Positions 1 through 10,463 of a stretch of DNA of 49,909 bases are shown here, piece after piece. The translations under genes were made by a program, and so were the position numbers. The first letter of the stretch is position 1, and each line of letters opens with the position of its first letter. Below the pieces are notes generated by a model. The model did not search any database, was not told the DNA's origin, and saw only the letters and a program-made list of their open reading frames with translations. Origin of the DNA: Sphingomonas sp. 32-62-10 (GTDB lineage: Bacteria; Pseudomonadota; Alphaproteobacteria; Sphingomonadales; Sphingomonadaceae); NCBI GenBank assembly GCA_002280555.1, contig NCEE01000027.1, positions 1 through 49,909 on the forward strand. The letters are read 5' to 3'.

Positions 1-536
1 AAAACGCTGATGTTCGTCGGCGCTAGCTGCGACCGGAGCGACATCGAAAACGAGTGCAAGCCCGCTTTTGTCGCACAATATACCGGCACGGACTTGAGCG
101 GAATGAAGGCCAGCCCCGACGTGACATTGATGATCGCTGCTCTGCCGTCCAGCGTCAGAAAATGCGGGACGAATAGCGCAGACAGTTCGATGCTCGCGGT
201 CAAGTTCGTCTCGATCTCGCTTTCACCGTCGAACAGCTCAGGCGCGCCGGTCAGAAAACTGGTCTCGCGCTGAATACCGGCGTTGTTGACCACCATGTTG
301 ACCTTCGGAAATTCGGTTGTCGCCCATTCAAAAAGACGATGGCGCTCTGACCGGACGGAAACATCGCAGGCCAGGGTGTGAAGCGACGGAACGGCCTGCT
401 TTGCGGCGTGGAGCCTGCGCTCATCGCGACCACAAATGATGACATCATTGCCACGCCGCGCGAACACGGTTGCAATGGCGAGGCCAATGCCAGCCCCCCC
501 GCCCGTCACAAGCACGGTGTTACCGCTGATGTTCAT
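1..536 (-). CDS. Short-chain dehydrogenase/reductase, C-terminus cut by window edge
   Basis: NAD(P)-dependent oxidoreductase of the classical SDR family; the substrate cannot be told. Reading the minus strand from ATG at 536 gives 178 residues without a stop before the window edge. The Rossmann nucleotide-binding motif TGGGAGIG is at residues 11-18, NNAG at 84-87, the catalytic Ser at about 140 (NVTSG), and Tyr153 and Lys157 in YCATK. These are the complete catalytic set of the classical family. The part beyond residue 178, usually the substrate-binding region, is outside the window. The gene follows the DUF2141 gene with a gap of 6 bases, so the two are probably cotranscribed. Family assignment is secure; the physiological role is unknown. 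Confidence 0.88.
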   Translation of the reverse strand, partial: MNISGNTVLVTGGGAGIGLAIATVFARRGNDVIICGRDERRLHAAKQAVPSLHTLACDVSVRSERHRLFEWATTEFPKVNMVVNNAGIQRETSFLTGAPELFDGESEIETNLTASIELSALFVPHFLTLDGRAAIINVTSGLAFIPLKSVPVYCATKAGLHSFSMSLRSQLAPTNISV

Positions 537-542
537 CGACGG

Positions 543-995
543 TCACTCCAGTCGAACGGTCTGCTTCAACAAAGGCGGCTTGTAATCGAAGGCCGCGTCG
601 CGAAACTTCGGGGGGCCAAAGCGCCCCTTCGCATTATTTGAACAGCCGACCGGTTCGCGGGGTATGCCCAGAAAATTGGTGTCGAGTTTGCCGTCATCAT
701 CAACATCATGCCACAGCGCCACAGCGTATCGGCCCTCCTTCACATCACGGAAAACGCAGTCCGCCTTTTTCCCCGTCGGCTTCACTTTAACGCGGGCGAT
801 GGCGCGCTCCGGTTTGTTGGGGAAACCCTTTTCAGTGTTGTACAGATCGCAATACACTAAGCCTGCACCTGTCTTCAGCGCATCGACCTGCATGACGATT
901 CCGGCTTGAGCGCGGTCGTCTTGTGATTGGGCGGTATTGGGCGCGAAGACAGAAACGAAGACTGCGGTTACCGCGCAGAACATCCTGAATTGCAT
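543..995 (-). CDS. DUF2141 family secreted protein
   Basis: A 150-residue exported protein of the DUF2141 family, whose function is not established. The N-terminus (MQFRMFCAVTAVFVSVF then AQSQ) looks like a Sec signal peptide of about 25 residues. The mature part contains the family-typical stretches GLVYCDLYN, GRYAVALWHD and DTNFLGIPREPVG. The reading frame extends 49 codons further upstream. ATG at 995 is preferred because it begins the signal peptide and has AAGGAC a few bases upstream. The gene probably shares a transcript with the downstream dehydrogenase, 6 bases away. The 175-base stretch 996-1170 upstream shows no further gene; a perfect 10-base palindrome (GACATATGTC, 996-1005) sits between the ribosome-binding site and the start. 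Confidence 0.85.
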   Translation of the reverse strand: MQFRMFCAVTAVFVSVFAPNTAQSQDDRAQAGIVMQVDALKTGAGLVYCDLYNTEKGFPNKPERAIARVKVKPTGKKADCVFRDVKEGRYAVALWHDVDDDGKLDTNFLGIPREPVGCSNNAKGRFGPPKFRDAAFDYKPPLLKQTVRLE

Positions 996-1170
996 GACAT
1001 ATGTCCTTTTTGTTCCAGCCACGGCGAGCTTCGACGTACCGCGCATATGGCGGTGATCATCCCGAAAGGCTTGAACGCATTTGCGCAATCGATGGTGACT
1101 CAGGGGAAGCGCACGGCTCAATCCAGCGCACACCGCCCTCAAACCGGAAACGACGATACTGCCGTCGTCG

Positions 1171-1809
1171 TCAGGCGCCTCCGTTCAGGGTTCTGATCGT
1201 CCAAACATCCTGTGCCAGTACCGGATGGGTCACATAGGCGTAGGACAGGAATAGAATATTGCCATCGGCTGGGGTGCGTTCGGGTGACGCCTCGATGATC
1301 ATGAAGGCCTGCTGCGCGTCGTCATACCCAACAGCGACGGCTGTATGCGCATTGGCGCGACCATCATCTGGAGATAGCCCATCGATCCGACTGCCCGGCG
1401 TCGCAACCGATCGAGAATCATGGCCATGCAGGAAAAGAAAGGCAAATGGCTGCCCCGTTGCCAAACTCGTCTTGAGCGTCAGCAGGGTCGCCACCGCAGA
1501 CCGCGAGGGTTGGTCGACGCAAAGAGCCAAGCTGGCGTCGCTGTCGGCCGCCTTATCTGCTAGCCCCGTTGCCTGCTGATCGCGAGTTAACGGCGGGTCA
1601 ATTGGCGCTGTCCCGGCAATGATGCGCTGGCCATATTGGATGAGCAGCGTCGAAGAATTGCATTTGGGCCGCTGCGGCAAGCGTCGGCGCACTTCCTGAA
1701 CACAGGTCAAAATAGCATTCAGGGTGTTCGGGCCGATCGGGTCAAAGCCACCAAATACATTGCCGGCACCGCGCAGATCAGTCGAATCGGGAACCCGTCC
1801 AACGGCCAT
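1171..1809 (-). CDS. Papain-like (C1 family) fold protein, probable pseudo-peptidase
   Basis: A 212-residue protein resembling bacterial C1 cysteine peptidases. Near the N-terminus VPDSTDLRG matches the usual DLR opening of the mature enzyme. Next comes IGPNTLNAI at about 25-33, where active relatives read G-S-C-T-A-N-A-I, so the nucleophilic Cys is replaced by Asn28. The C-terminal half has AHTAVAVGYDD with the catalytic-type His155, then FMIIEAS, where Glu173 stands in place of the usual Asn. I infer a catalytically dead, perhaps ligand-binding, papain fold. No signal peptide is obvious. ATG 1809 is preferred over GTG 1812 because AAGGG lies 6 bases upstream. The gene is divergent from the histidine kinase gene. 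Family assignment is by motif only. Confidence 0.6.
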   Translation of the reverse strand: MAVGRVPDSTDLRGAGNVFGGFDPIGPNTLNAILTCVQEVRRRLPQRPKCNSSTLLIQYGQRIIAGTAPIDPPLTRDQQATGLADKAADSDASLALCVDQPSRSAVATLLTLKTSLATGQPFAFLFLHGHDSRSVATPGSRIDGLSPDDGRANAHTAVAVGYDDAQQAFMIIEASPERTPADGNILFLSYAYVTHPVLAQDVWTIRTLNGGA

Positions 1810-1911
1810 CACCCGCCCTTCACGCCAACTTTAATAATCAGACTAGACGCTTATCTCCCGCCTTCGCTATCAACCACATGGATAGGCCGCATGGGGGAGG
1901 CGGCCAGAACA

Positions 1912-3279
1912 ATGATCGATGCCTTCGAACGCTGGCTACTCCGCAATTTCGACGAAACCGGGCGCGCTTATGCCACCCAGCTGACCGCTCGGGCGTCGCG
2001 CTCGATTTTGGGCGTGTTTACGCTGGCAGGGACGATCATCTTCATCGGCATCACGTTTCACGGTCGTGTGGCGCCAGAAGTGCTCAATCCTTGGCTGGCG
2101 GGAATGGGCCTCGTTATCGCCTCTCCAATGTTGCTGACCGTGGCATTTGCGATTCAGGGGCCGAGCACTGAAGCTGCCCTTCGCCCCTATGCCAAGATAT
2201 CGCGGTTGACGACCTTTGCGATGTCAGCGTTGATCGCTTTGAGTATCTGGATTCTGCTCCCCAATGCCGATCTGCCTCTGCAGTACGTCATGCTGGTGTT
2301 GTACACCACTTTTGTGGCGATGGTGCTGGGTGCCGATCCTGGCCCGTGGCAGATGATGGAACAAATGGCCGTGATGGCATCCGCGATTGCCTTCGTCCTC
2401 GTCTATCAACTGCCTTATGCCGTGCCGCTGGCCATTGTGCTTGGCGCTGTCGCCATCAGCCTGGTCGGGTTGCACCGAATGACCTATCAGTCCATTCAGG
2501 CGGCGATCAGCGCCCGGGCCGATACCGAGCGTGCCAATACCGCCCTGGCGGCAGCCTTGGCCGATGCCGCCACGCAACGCGATGCCAAGACGCGGTTCAT
2601 CGCTGCGGCATCACATGATCTTCGCCAGCCGGTGCAGGCCGCTGCCCTGTATTTCGAACGAGCGTTATCGGATGGTGATCCGCGCCTTCGAGAACGCGCT
2701 GCCACGGGTGCGCGCCGGGCATTTGCCGCGGTCGATGCCCTGCTTGAAACAATGCTCGATCATTTGCGCTTCGAGGCAGGGGCCGTCACGGCACGGATCG
2801 AGCCCGTCGCGCTCGAAGCAGTGTTTGCCAATATCATCGAGCATCACCTGCCCGCCGCGAGTGCCGCAAAAATTCGATTGATCGCGGTGCCCAGCAGCAA
2901 ATGGGTGTTGGCCGATGCGGCCATGCTGCAAAGAGCGCTTAACAACGTGATCGGCAACGCCATCCGGCATTCGAACGGCGCGCGCATTTTGCTCGGTGCG
3001 CGCCAACAGGCAGAATCGATCTTCCTCTGGGTTATCGATGATGGACGCGGGATCGGCGCTGACGATATCCCGCGCCTGTTCGACGATTATGTTCAAGGGA
3101 GCGGTAATGGAGCGGCCGTTGGCGGGTTTGGAATCGGCCTGTCGTCATCGCGGCGGATGATGGAATTGATGCAGGGTGACATCATGCTGGATCAGCGATG
3201 GCAGCGCGGCGCCGCCTTTCGCCTGCGGCTGGCAGCGGCACCATCTGCCCGCGAGGAGCGACTGTGGAAAGCTGCCTGA
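1912..3279 (+). CDS. Membrane sensor histidine kinase
   Basis: A 455-residue two-component sensor kinase. The N-terminal half holds about six hydrophobic segments (roughly residues 31-50, 61-82, 99-117, 121-140, 152-170, 170-187) with almost no periplasmic domain, so it probably senses something in the membrane. A short helical linker (200-222) leads to the dimerisation helix with phospho-acceptor His235 in ASHDLRQP. The ATPase domain follows, with N box NNVIGNAIRHSN, G1 DDGRGIG and G2 GGFGIGLSSSRRMM. The DLRQP form of the H box is frequent in kinases paired with NarL/LuxR-type regulators, and the next gene is one. ATG 1891 is an alternative start; 1912 has GGAGG about 11 bases upstream. The ligand is unknown. 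Confidence 0.85.
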   Translation: MIDAFERWLLRNFDETGRAYATQLTARASRSILGVFTLAGTIIFIGITFHGRVAPEVLNPWLAGMGLVIASPMLLTVAFAIQGPSTEAALRPYAKISRLTTFAMSALIALSIWILLPNADLPLQYVMLVLYTTFVAMVLGADPGPWQMMEQMAVMASAIAFVLVYQLPYAVPLAIVLGAVAISLVGLHRMTYQSIQAAISARADTERANTALAAALADAATQRDAKTRFIAAASHDLRQPVQAAALYFERALSDGDPRLRERAATGARRAFAAVDALLETMLDHLRFEAGAVTARIEPVALEAVFANIIEHHLPAASAAKIRLIAVPSSKWVLADAAMLQRALNNVIGNAIRHSNGARILLGARQQAESIFLWVIDDGRGIGADDIPRLFDDYVQGSGNGAAVGGFGIGLSSSRRMMELMQGDIMLDQRWQRGAAFRLRLAAAPSAREERLWKAA

Positions 3280-3881
3280 TCGCCGATGATCACGCCCTGG
3301 TTCGCGATGCGTTGGCGATGTCGGTGGAAACGAAATGGCCCCTGGCGACAATATGGCAGGCCGATGATTATCCATCGGCATGGGCGGTTGCCGAGCGTCA
3401 GCCCGATTTGTGCCTGGTTGATTTGGGCATGGCGGGATCCCTGCCACGCGAGGGCATTGCCCAAATCAGGCACCGCGCGCCCGATACGCGGATCGTGATC
3501 GTCACGGCAGCGCAGAACGATGCGCTGATGCTCGCGCTGCTTGATGACGGGGTGGCCGGATTCATTTTCAAATCGGCCAACACCGCCATGATCGCCGCTG
3601 CCATCGAACTGGTCCTGGCCGGCGGGCGTTACCTGCCCCCACGCATTGGTGAGATGGCGACGATTGCCAATCCGTTGGAGAAGTCGACCGAGCGTCTGTC
3701 GCCGCGCCAGATTGAAGTCCTGCGGCTAATCGGTGACGGCGAAACGAACAAGGAAATCGCCCGAACGCTTGCGATTTCACCATCGACGGTGAAAGCGCAT
3801 ATCGCTCAGGCGCTGGCGGCATTGGGGGCGGCGAACCGAACCGATGCCGCGATGAAAGCACGCGACATGGGTCTGATCTAA
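3264..3881 (+). CDS. LuxR/NarL-family response regulator
   Basis: A 205-residue DNA-binding response regulator, partner of the kinase gene it overlaps by 16 bases. The receiver domain (about 1-118) has the acidic pair Asp8-Asp9, phospho-acceptor Asp53 in LVDLG, Thr81 and Lys103 in IFKSAN, so it should be phosphorylatable. The C-terminal LuxR-type helix-turn-helix spans about 145-200 (LSPRQIEVLRLIGDGETNKE, then STVKAHIAQAL). The start is GTG at 3264, placed 5 bases after a strong GAGGAG. Longer in-frame extensions would begin inside the kinase gene without such a site. The overlap suggests translational coupling and a fixed ratio of the two proteins. Target genes cannot be read from the sequence; the neighbouring papain-like gene is one candidate. 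Confidence 0.9.
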   Translation: MESCLIADDHALVRDALAMSVETKWPLATIWQADDYPSAWAVAERQPDLCLVDLGMAGSLPREGIAQIRHRAPDTRIVIVTAAQNDALMLALLDDGVAGFIFKSANTAMIAAAIELVLAGGRYLPPRIGEMATIANPLEKSTERLSPRQIEVLRLIGDGETNKEIARTLAISPSTVKAHIAQALAALGAANRTDAAMKARDMGLI

Positions 3882-3911
3882 CGTCAACGATCGCGGCGAC
3901 CGACAGGGCCG

Positions 3912-4190
3912 TTATGTTACCGGCTTCATCCCGCCGAAGAAATCGAACGTTTCCGCACGCACCCAGCCAAATTCATAGTTCAGCAGGAACAGCACAAACA
4001 TCACCGTGGCAACGATCGTCGTGCGCAGCGCGATCTTGCCGAAGCTGAATTGATGCGGCGCGCTTTCGGCTTGCCCCGGGATTCGCTCAACCCCTGCCTC
4101 TTCCGCCGTCCGCACCCCGAAGGGCAGGACGAGGAAGATCGAAAATGCCCACATCAGGAAATAGATGGCGAGCATGGAAGTGATCTGCAT
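3912..4190 (-). CDS. DUF1467 family inner-membrane protein
   Basis: A 92-residue protein with two predicted membrane helices (about residues 5-25 and 57-75) joined by a loop containing LPFGVRTAEEAG, the hallmark of DUF1467. Function is unknown. It is the last gene of the minus-strand run that includes nuoN, birA, coaX and rnj. Its start lies only 4 bases after the rnj stop, so it is very likely translated from the same message. Conservation of the rnj-DUF1467 pair in alphaproteobacteria is my recollection rather than something seen here. Confidence 0.85.
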   Translation of the reverse strand: MQITSMLAIYFLMWAFSIFLVLPFGVRTAEEAGVERIPGQAESAPHQFSFGKIALRTTIVATVMFVLFLLNYEFGWVRAETFDFFGGMKPVT

Positions 4191-4194
4191 CGGA

Positions 4195-5835
4195 TCAGGC
4201 CTCGATCAGCAGCACGTCGACGATCGGCTTTTTGCCGGTCCAGCGCCCCGCGACGCGGCGCACGGCAAGGCGCACCTGTTCGCGGGTCTTGTCGCGATCC
4301 TTGCCGCCGTCGCGCACGGCCTTGGCAGCGGCATCGCTCGCTTCGTCGAGGAAAGGCTCCCGGTCTTCCTCGACCGGTATCCCCTGAATCTTGAGCTGGG
4401 GCTGCCCCATCAGCGCCCCGTTCTTGCCGACCGCGACTGCGACCGAAATCTGGCCGTTGAGCGCCAATTTGCGGCGTTCGTTGATGGTGGTGCCATCCGC
4501 CGGGAGGATCACGTCACCATCGAGCACGAGCCGACCGACCGGTGCATGGCCGATCTTTTCGGGCGCGCCGGGCGCGAGCCGAACGATATCGCCATCGCTT
4601 TGCACCAGCGCGCGGGGCACCCCCTGCGACAGGCCGAAGCGTGCATGTTCCATCATGTGCCGCATCTCACCGTGCACGGGCATCAGCAGTTCCGGGCGGA
4701 TCCAGCCATACATCGTCGCCAGTTCGGGGCGGCCGGGATGGCCCGAGACGTGCACATGCGCCTGCCGATCGGTGATCATGATCACGCCTTTGGCCGCCAG
4801 TGCATTCTGGATGCGGCCGATGGCGACTTCGTTACCGGGGATCTGTTTCGACGAAAAGACCACGGTATCGCCCGCATCGAGCGAAATCTGATGCGATCCG
4901 AACGCAACCCGGGCGAGCGCAGCGCGTTCCTCCCCCTGCCCGCCGGTCGCGACGATCAGCACCTTGTCGCGCGGCAAGCGCATCGCCGCATCCCAATCGA
5001 CGCTTTCGGGGAAATCGGTGAGGTAGCCGGTGGCCTGCGCGACTTTCAGGATGCGATCGAGCGAGCGCCCTGCCACACACATCGCGCGGCCCGTATCGCG
5101 CGCAACCTCGCCCAGCGTTTTCAGGCGGGCGGCGTTGGACGCGAAGGTAGTGACGAGCACACGGCCCTTGGCGGCGGAGACGACATCGTACAATCCCTTC
5201 CGGACGCTGCTTTCGGAGCCTGAGGCTTCGGGATTGAACACATTGGTCGAATCGCAGACGAGCGCGAGCACGCCTTCGTCACCGATCGCGGTCATCACTT
5301 CGGCGCTCGCTGGCGCTCCGATGACGGGTTCGTCATCGAGCTTCCAGTCGCCGGTGTGGAATACCTTGCCGTACGGCGTGGTGATCAACAGGGCGTTACC
5401 CTCGGGAATGGAATGCGCCACAGGCACGAAGCGGAAGCCGAACGGCCCGAGCTGGAAATCCTTGCCGGCCTTCACGATGTTGAGCTTTACACGGTCGGCA
5501 ATGCCTTCCTCGTCCAGCTTGCCGCGGATCAGACCGGCGGTGAAGGGGGACGCGAACAACGGCACGCCCAGATCCTCGGCCAGATAGGGCAGCGCGCCGA
5601 TATGGTCTTCATGGCCATGCGTCAGCACGATGCCGAGCAGATCGTCGATCCGCTCTTCAATGAACGCCAGATCCGGCAGGATCACGTCGACGCCCGGATA
5701 ATTGGGATCGGCAAAGGTGATGCCGCAATCGACCATCACCCATTTGCCATCACAGCCATAGAGATTGACGTTCATGCCGATTTCGCCCGACCCACCCAGG
5801 GCCAGGAACAGGAGTTCTTTCTTCGGGACAGTCAC
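4195..5835 (-). CDS. rnj: Ribonuclease J
   Basis: A 546-residue metallo-beta-lactamase/beta-CASP ribonuclease with combined endo- and 5'-to-3' exonuclease activity in mRNA turnover and rRNA maturation. The zinc-binding motif HGHEDHIGALPY is at residues 73-84, with further metal ligands in VAHSIPEG and FHTGDWK. The beta-CASP region includes CDSTNVF and the late motifs PGNE and HVSGHPGRPE, followed by PVHGE. The C-terminal domain (about 460-546) is as in other family members. The start is GTG at 5835 with a weak ribosome-binding site. It lies between coaX (141-base gap) and DUF1467 (4-base gap). In this lineage RNase J accompanies or replaces parts of the RNase E-type decay pathway; that is family knowledge. 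Confidence 0.96.
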   Translation of the reverse strand: MTVPKKELLFLALGGSGEIGMNVNLYGCDGKWVMVDCGITFADPNYPGVDVILPDLAFIEERIDDLLGIVLTHGHEDHIGALPYLAEDLGVPLFASPFTAGLIRGKLDEEGIADRVKLNIVKAGKDFQLGPFGFRFVPVAHSIPEGNALLITTPYGKVFHTGDWKLDDEPVIGAPASAEVMTAIGDEGVLALVCDSTNVFNPEASGSESSVRKGLYDVVSAAKGRVLVTTFASNAARLKTLGEVARDTGRAMCVAGRSLDRILKVAQATGYLTDFPESVDWDAAMRLPRDKVLIVATGGQGEERAALARVAFGSHQISLDAGDTVVFSSKQIPGNEVAIGRIQNALAAKGVIMITDRQAHVHVSGHPGRPELATMYGWIRPELLMPVHGEMRHMMEHARFGLSQGVPRALVQSDGDIVRLAPGAPEKIGHAPVGRLVLDGDVILPADGTTINERRKLALNGQISVAVAVGKNGALMGQPQLKIQGIPVEEDREPFLDEASDAAAKAVRDGGKDRDKTREQVRLAVRRVAGRWTGKKPIVDVLLIEA

Positions 5836-5976
5836 TAAGTTCTTGTTCTTTCTGTTTCGGCCACTCGCGGTGGCGAACGGCCATGGGAGTGCGCGGTCAG
5901 GCGCATGAATTTCGAAGAGAATGGGAAAGCGGCGCTGCCAGATCGGTGCTCGAACAGGTACGCGCTGCCATATGCT

Positions 5977-6765
5977 CTAGGCAGCTATATGGGCGCGATC
6001 CCACAACATCGCCAGTCCCTGAATGGTCAGATCGGGTTCGACATGATCAAAAACATCGGTTTGACGTTCGAACAGGATCGCCAGACCGCCCGTGGCGATC
6101 ACCTTGACCGGTCGGCCGACCTCCGCCTTCAGGCGCGCGACCAGCCCTTCCATCATGGCGATATAGCCCCAGTATATCCCGATATGCATCTGGCTAACGG
6201 TATCGCGGCCGATCACGCTCATATCGGCGGGCGCCTCAATGGCGATACGGGGCAACTTGGCCGCCGCCGTCACCAGCGCGTCAAGAGACAGGTTGATACC
6301 CGGACAGATGATGCCGCCCTTATACGCCCCGGTATAATCAACAACGTCAAACGTCGTCGCGGTACCGAAATCGATGACGATCAAGTCGCCGGGATACAGC
6401 GCATGGGCAGCGATCGTATTGACCGCGCGGTCGGCACCCAGCGATCCGGGTTCCTTGACATCGATCTCGATCCCCCATTCGACCGGCGACTGCCCTGCGA
6501 TCAGCGGCTCGCCACCGAAATATTTGCGCGCCAGCGTCTGCAGATTGTGGAGCGCGCGGGGAACGACCGTGGCGATGATAACGCCGTGAATGTCGCTGCG
6601 ATCATGCCCCTCCAGCTGAAGCAGCTGGCTCAGCCATACGGCATATTCGTCCGCCGTGCGGCGCGGATCAGTGGCGATGCGCCAACGCGCGACGATCGCC
6701 CGATCTTTCAGCAGGGCGAAAACCACATTGGTATTTCCGGCATCGATCGCGAGCAGCATGGCCAA
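5977..6765 (-). CDS. coaX: Type III pantothenate kinase
   Basis: A 262-residue ASKHA-fold kinase that phosphorylates pantothenate, the first step of coenzyme A synthesis. Type III enzymes are insensitive to CoA feedback. The phosphate-1 motif DAGNTN is at residues 8-13, and the pantothenate-site motif GADRAVN and the FGTATTFD motif are present. Further on, GGIICPGINLS and ATGGLA complete the family pattern. The start is 7 bases after the birA stop, so the two cofactor genes form one unit behind nuoN. The stretch to rnj (5836-5976) contains a small inverted repeat (GCCAC/GTGGC near 5854) but no gene. Confidence 0.95.
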   Translation of the reverse strand: MAMLLAIDAGNTNVVFALLKDRAIVARWRIATDPRRTADEYAVWLSQLLQLEGHDRSDIHGVIIATVVPRALHNLQTLARKYFGGEPLIAGQSPVEWGIEIDVKEPGSLGADRAVNTIAAHALYPGDLIVIDFGTATTFDVVDYTGAYKGGIICPGINLSLDALVTAAAKLPRIAIEAPADMSVIGRDTVSQMHIGIYWGYIAMMEGLVARLKAEVGRPVKVIATGGLAILFERQTDVFDHVEPDLTIQGLAMLWDRAHIAA

Positions 6766-7476
6766 AAGCCCTTCAGATCAAAAACACATCGCCTGCGTGA
6801 ATGGCACGCGCGGTGCCGTCCGCCAAGCGCAGGATCAGCGCGCCGTCACCGTCGAGCCGTTCGAAAATGCCATCCACCGCGCTGCCATCGGGCAGGCGCG
6901 CGGTAAGCGCGGTGCCGGGGGTGTGGGCGCGCGCCATCCATCGATCGCGCACGGTGGCCAGCCCCTCCCCGCGCCACCGCGCAATCCAGCGCGCGAGCGC
7001 GTCGGCGAGAGTGCTGACAAAATCATCGGGCGTCGGCGTTACCCCGTGCGCGGCGAGGCTGGTCGCGGGACGATCGAGATCGACCGGGTGGTGCGCCAGA
7101 TTAACGCCGAACCCGATCACGATCGCGTCCCCGGCCCGCTCGAGCAGGATACCCGACAGCTTAGCGCCGCCGAGCAGCAAATCGTTGGGCCATTTGAGCG
7201 TGGCGTTGTGATGCCCGAAATAGGCGCTCACCACTTCCTCCAGCGCGACGGCCGCCACCAGCGCCAGCGTCGCCGGGGGCGGATCACCAGGGCGCAGCCG
7301 CACCAGCGTGCTCGCGTAGAGATTACCCAGTGGCGATTGCCACGCCCTACCCTGCCGCCCGCGCCCCGCCGTTTGGCGATCGGCGCGCAGCCATAACCCT
7401 TCCTCGGCCCCCGAGGCGGCAAGCGCGATCATGTCGGCGTTGGTCGATCCGGTTTCGGCGACCGATCTTATGGTGA

Positions 7477-8927
<1,451 letters not shown>

Positions 8928-8931
<4 letters not shown>

Positions 8932-10463
8932 TGCGCCTCCGCATGGGGCGTGGCCGCTGCCGGTTTTCCGGGCGTTGGCTGTGAATCGCCCTCCGGCGTG
9001 GCGCGCGACACCCGGGCAACCAAGGTCGCGGCATCATCCCGCATCGGCGCGATAAAGCTTTCGGGGTAAACGCCCATCCACAGCACCGCTGCCGCGATCG
9101 GCACGAGCAGCGCCATTTCACGCAAACTGAGATCAGGCATTGCGCGGACATCGTCATGGACGATCTCGCCAAAGGCGATCCGGCGATAGAGATAGAGCAT
9201 ATAGCCAGCGCCGAGGATGATGCCCGTCGTGCACAGCAACGTCGCGGTGGTCGACACCTGATAGGTACCCGCGAGGCTCAGGAATTCGCCCACGAACCCG
9301 CTCGTACCCGGCAGGCCGACCGAGGCCATCGTAAACAGCAGGAACAGTACGGCATAACGCGGCATGTTGATGCTGAGGCCGCCATAGCGATCAATCTCGC
9401 GGGTATGCAGCCGATCATAGATCACACCCACGCACAGGAAGAGCGCGGCGGAGACCAGCCCGTGGCTGAGCATCACGATCATCGCGCCTTCGATGCCCTG
9501 CTGGTTGAAAGCGAAAAGCCCGATCGTCACGATCGCCATATGCGCGACCGACGAATAGGCGATCAGCTTCTTCATGTCCGACTGCACAAGCGCGACCAGC
9601 GAGGTGTAGATCACCGCCACTGCAGACAGGGCGAGGATCAGCCAAGTCAATTGCGCCGAGGCTTCAGGGAACATCGGCACCGAGAAGCGCAGGAAACCAT
9701 AGCCGCCCAGCTTCAGCAGCACGCCGGCGAGGATCACCGATCCCGCAGTGGGCGCCTGCACGTGCGCGTCGGGCAGCCAGGTATGGACCGGCCACATCGG
9801 CATCTTCACCGCGAACGATGCGAAGAACGCCAGCCACAGCCAGGTCTGCGCGTAATCGGGGAAGTCGGTATTGAGCAATGTCGGAATATCGGTGGTGCCC
9901 GCATATTGCGCCATCCACACCATCGCGATCAGCATCAGCACCGATCCGAGCAAGGTGTAGAGGAAGAATTTGTAGCTCGCGTAAATGCGGTTCGCGCCGC
10001 CCCAGATGCCGATGATGAGGTACATGGGGATCAGGCCTGCCTCGAAGAACACGTAGAACAGGAACAGATCCTGCGCCGCGAAGGTGCCGATCATCAGCAT
10101 TTCAGTAACGAGGAACGCCGCCATATATTCAGGGACGCGCTTCTGGATCGTCTCCCAGCTCGCGCCGATGCAGATCGGCATCAGGAACACGCTGAGCATG
10201 ATCAGCAACAGCGCAAAGCCATCGATCCCCAGCGCCCAGCCGAACCGACCAAACAGCGGCAGTTGGGCGTGCTCGACGAACTGCCATTGCGGCCCGCCGA
10301 TATCGAAATGGGTCCATAGATAAGCGCCGAGCGCAAAATCGATCAGCGTCGCCAGCAGCGCCAGCCAGCGCGCGCCGCTGGCGTTCAGGAACAGGCACAG
10401 CACCGCCGCGACGGCGGGCACCGCGATCATGATCGTCAGGATGGGAAGGCCGGTCATCGCCAT
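8928..10463 (-). CDS. nuoM: NADH-quinone oxidoreductase subunit M
   Basis: A 511-residue antiporter-like membrane subunit of complex I. Recognisable elements are FYVFFEAGLIPMYLIIGIWG with the conserved Glu, KMPMWPVHTWLPDAHVQAPT, and the Lys-containing AYSSVAHM helix. The C-terminus carries an extra hydrophilic tail rich in Pro, Ala and Thr ending in HAEAH, which is not part of the conserved core. The start ATG shares one base with the nuoL stop (TGATG), and the end overlaps nuoN by 4 bases, giving tight coupling from L through N. Confidence 0.97.

Noticed and set aside
1636..1911. N-terminal extension of the histidine kinase by up to 92 residues
   Set aside because: The extension overlaps the divergent papain-like gene, lacks membrane or domain character, and better-placed starts exist at 1891 and 1912.
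4165..5223. 352-codon open frame antisense to rnj
   Set aside because: Composition is typical of a shadow frame and the RNase J motifs on the other strand are unambiguous.
5850..5870. GCCAC...GTGGC inverted repeat between coaX and rnj as a terminator
   Set aside because: The stem is only 5 bases, with no U-run; it lies within what is probably one transcript.
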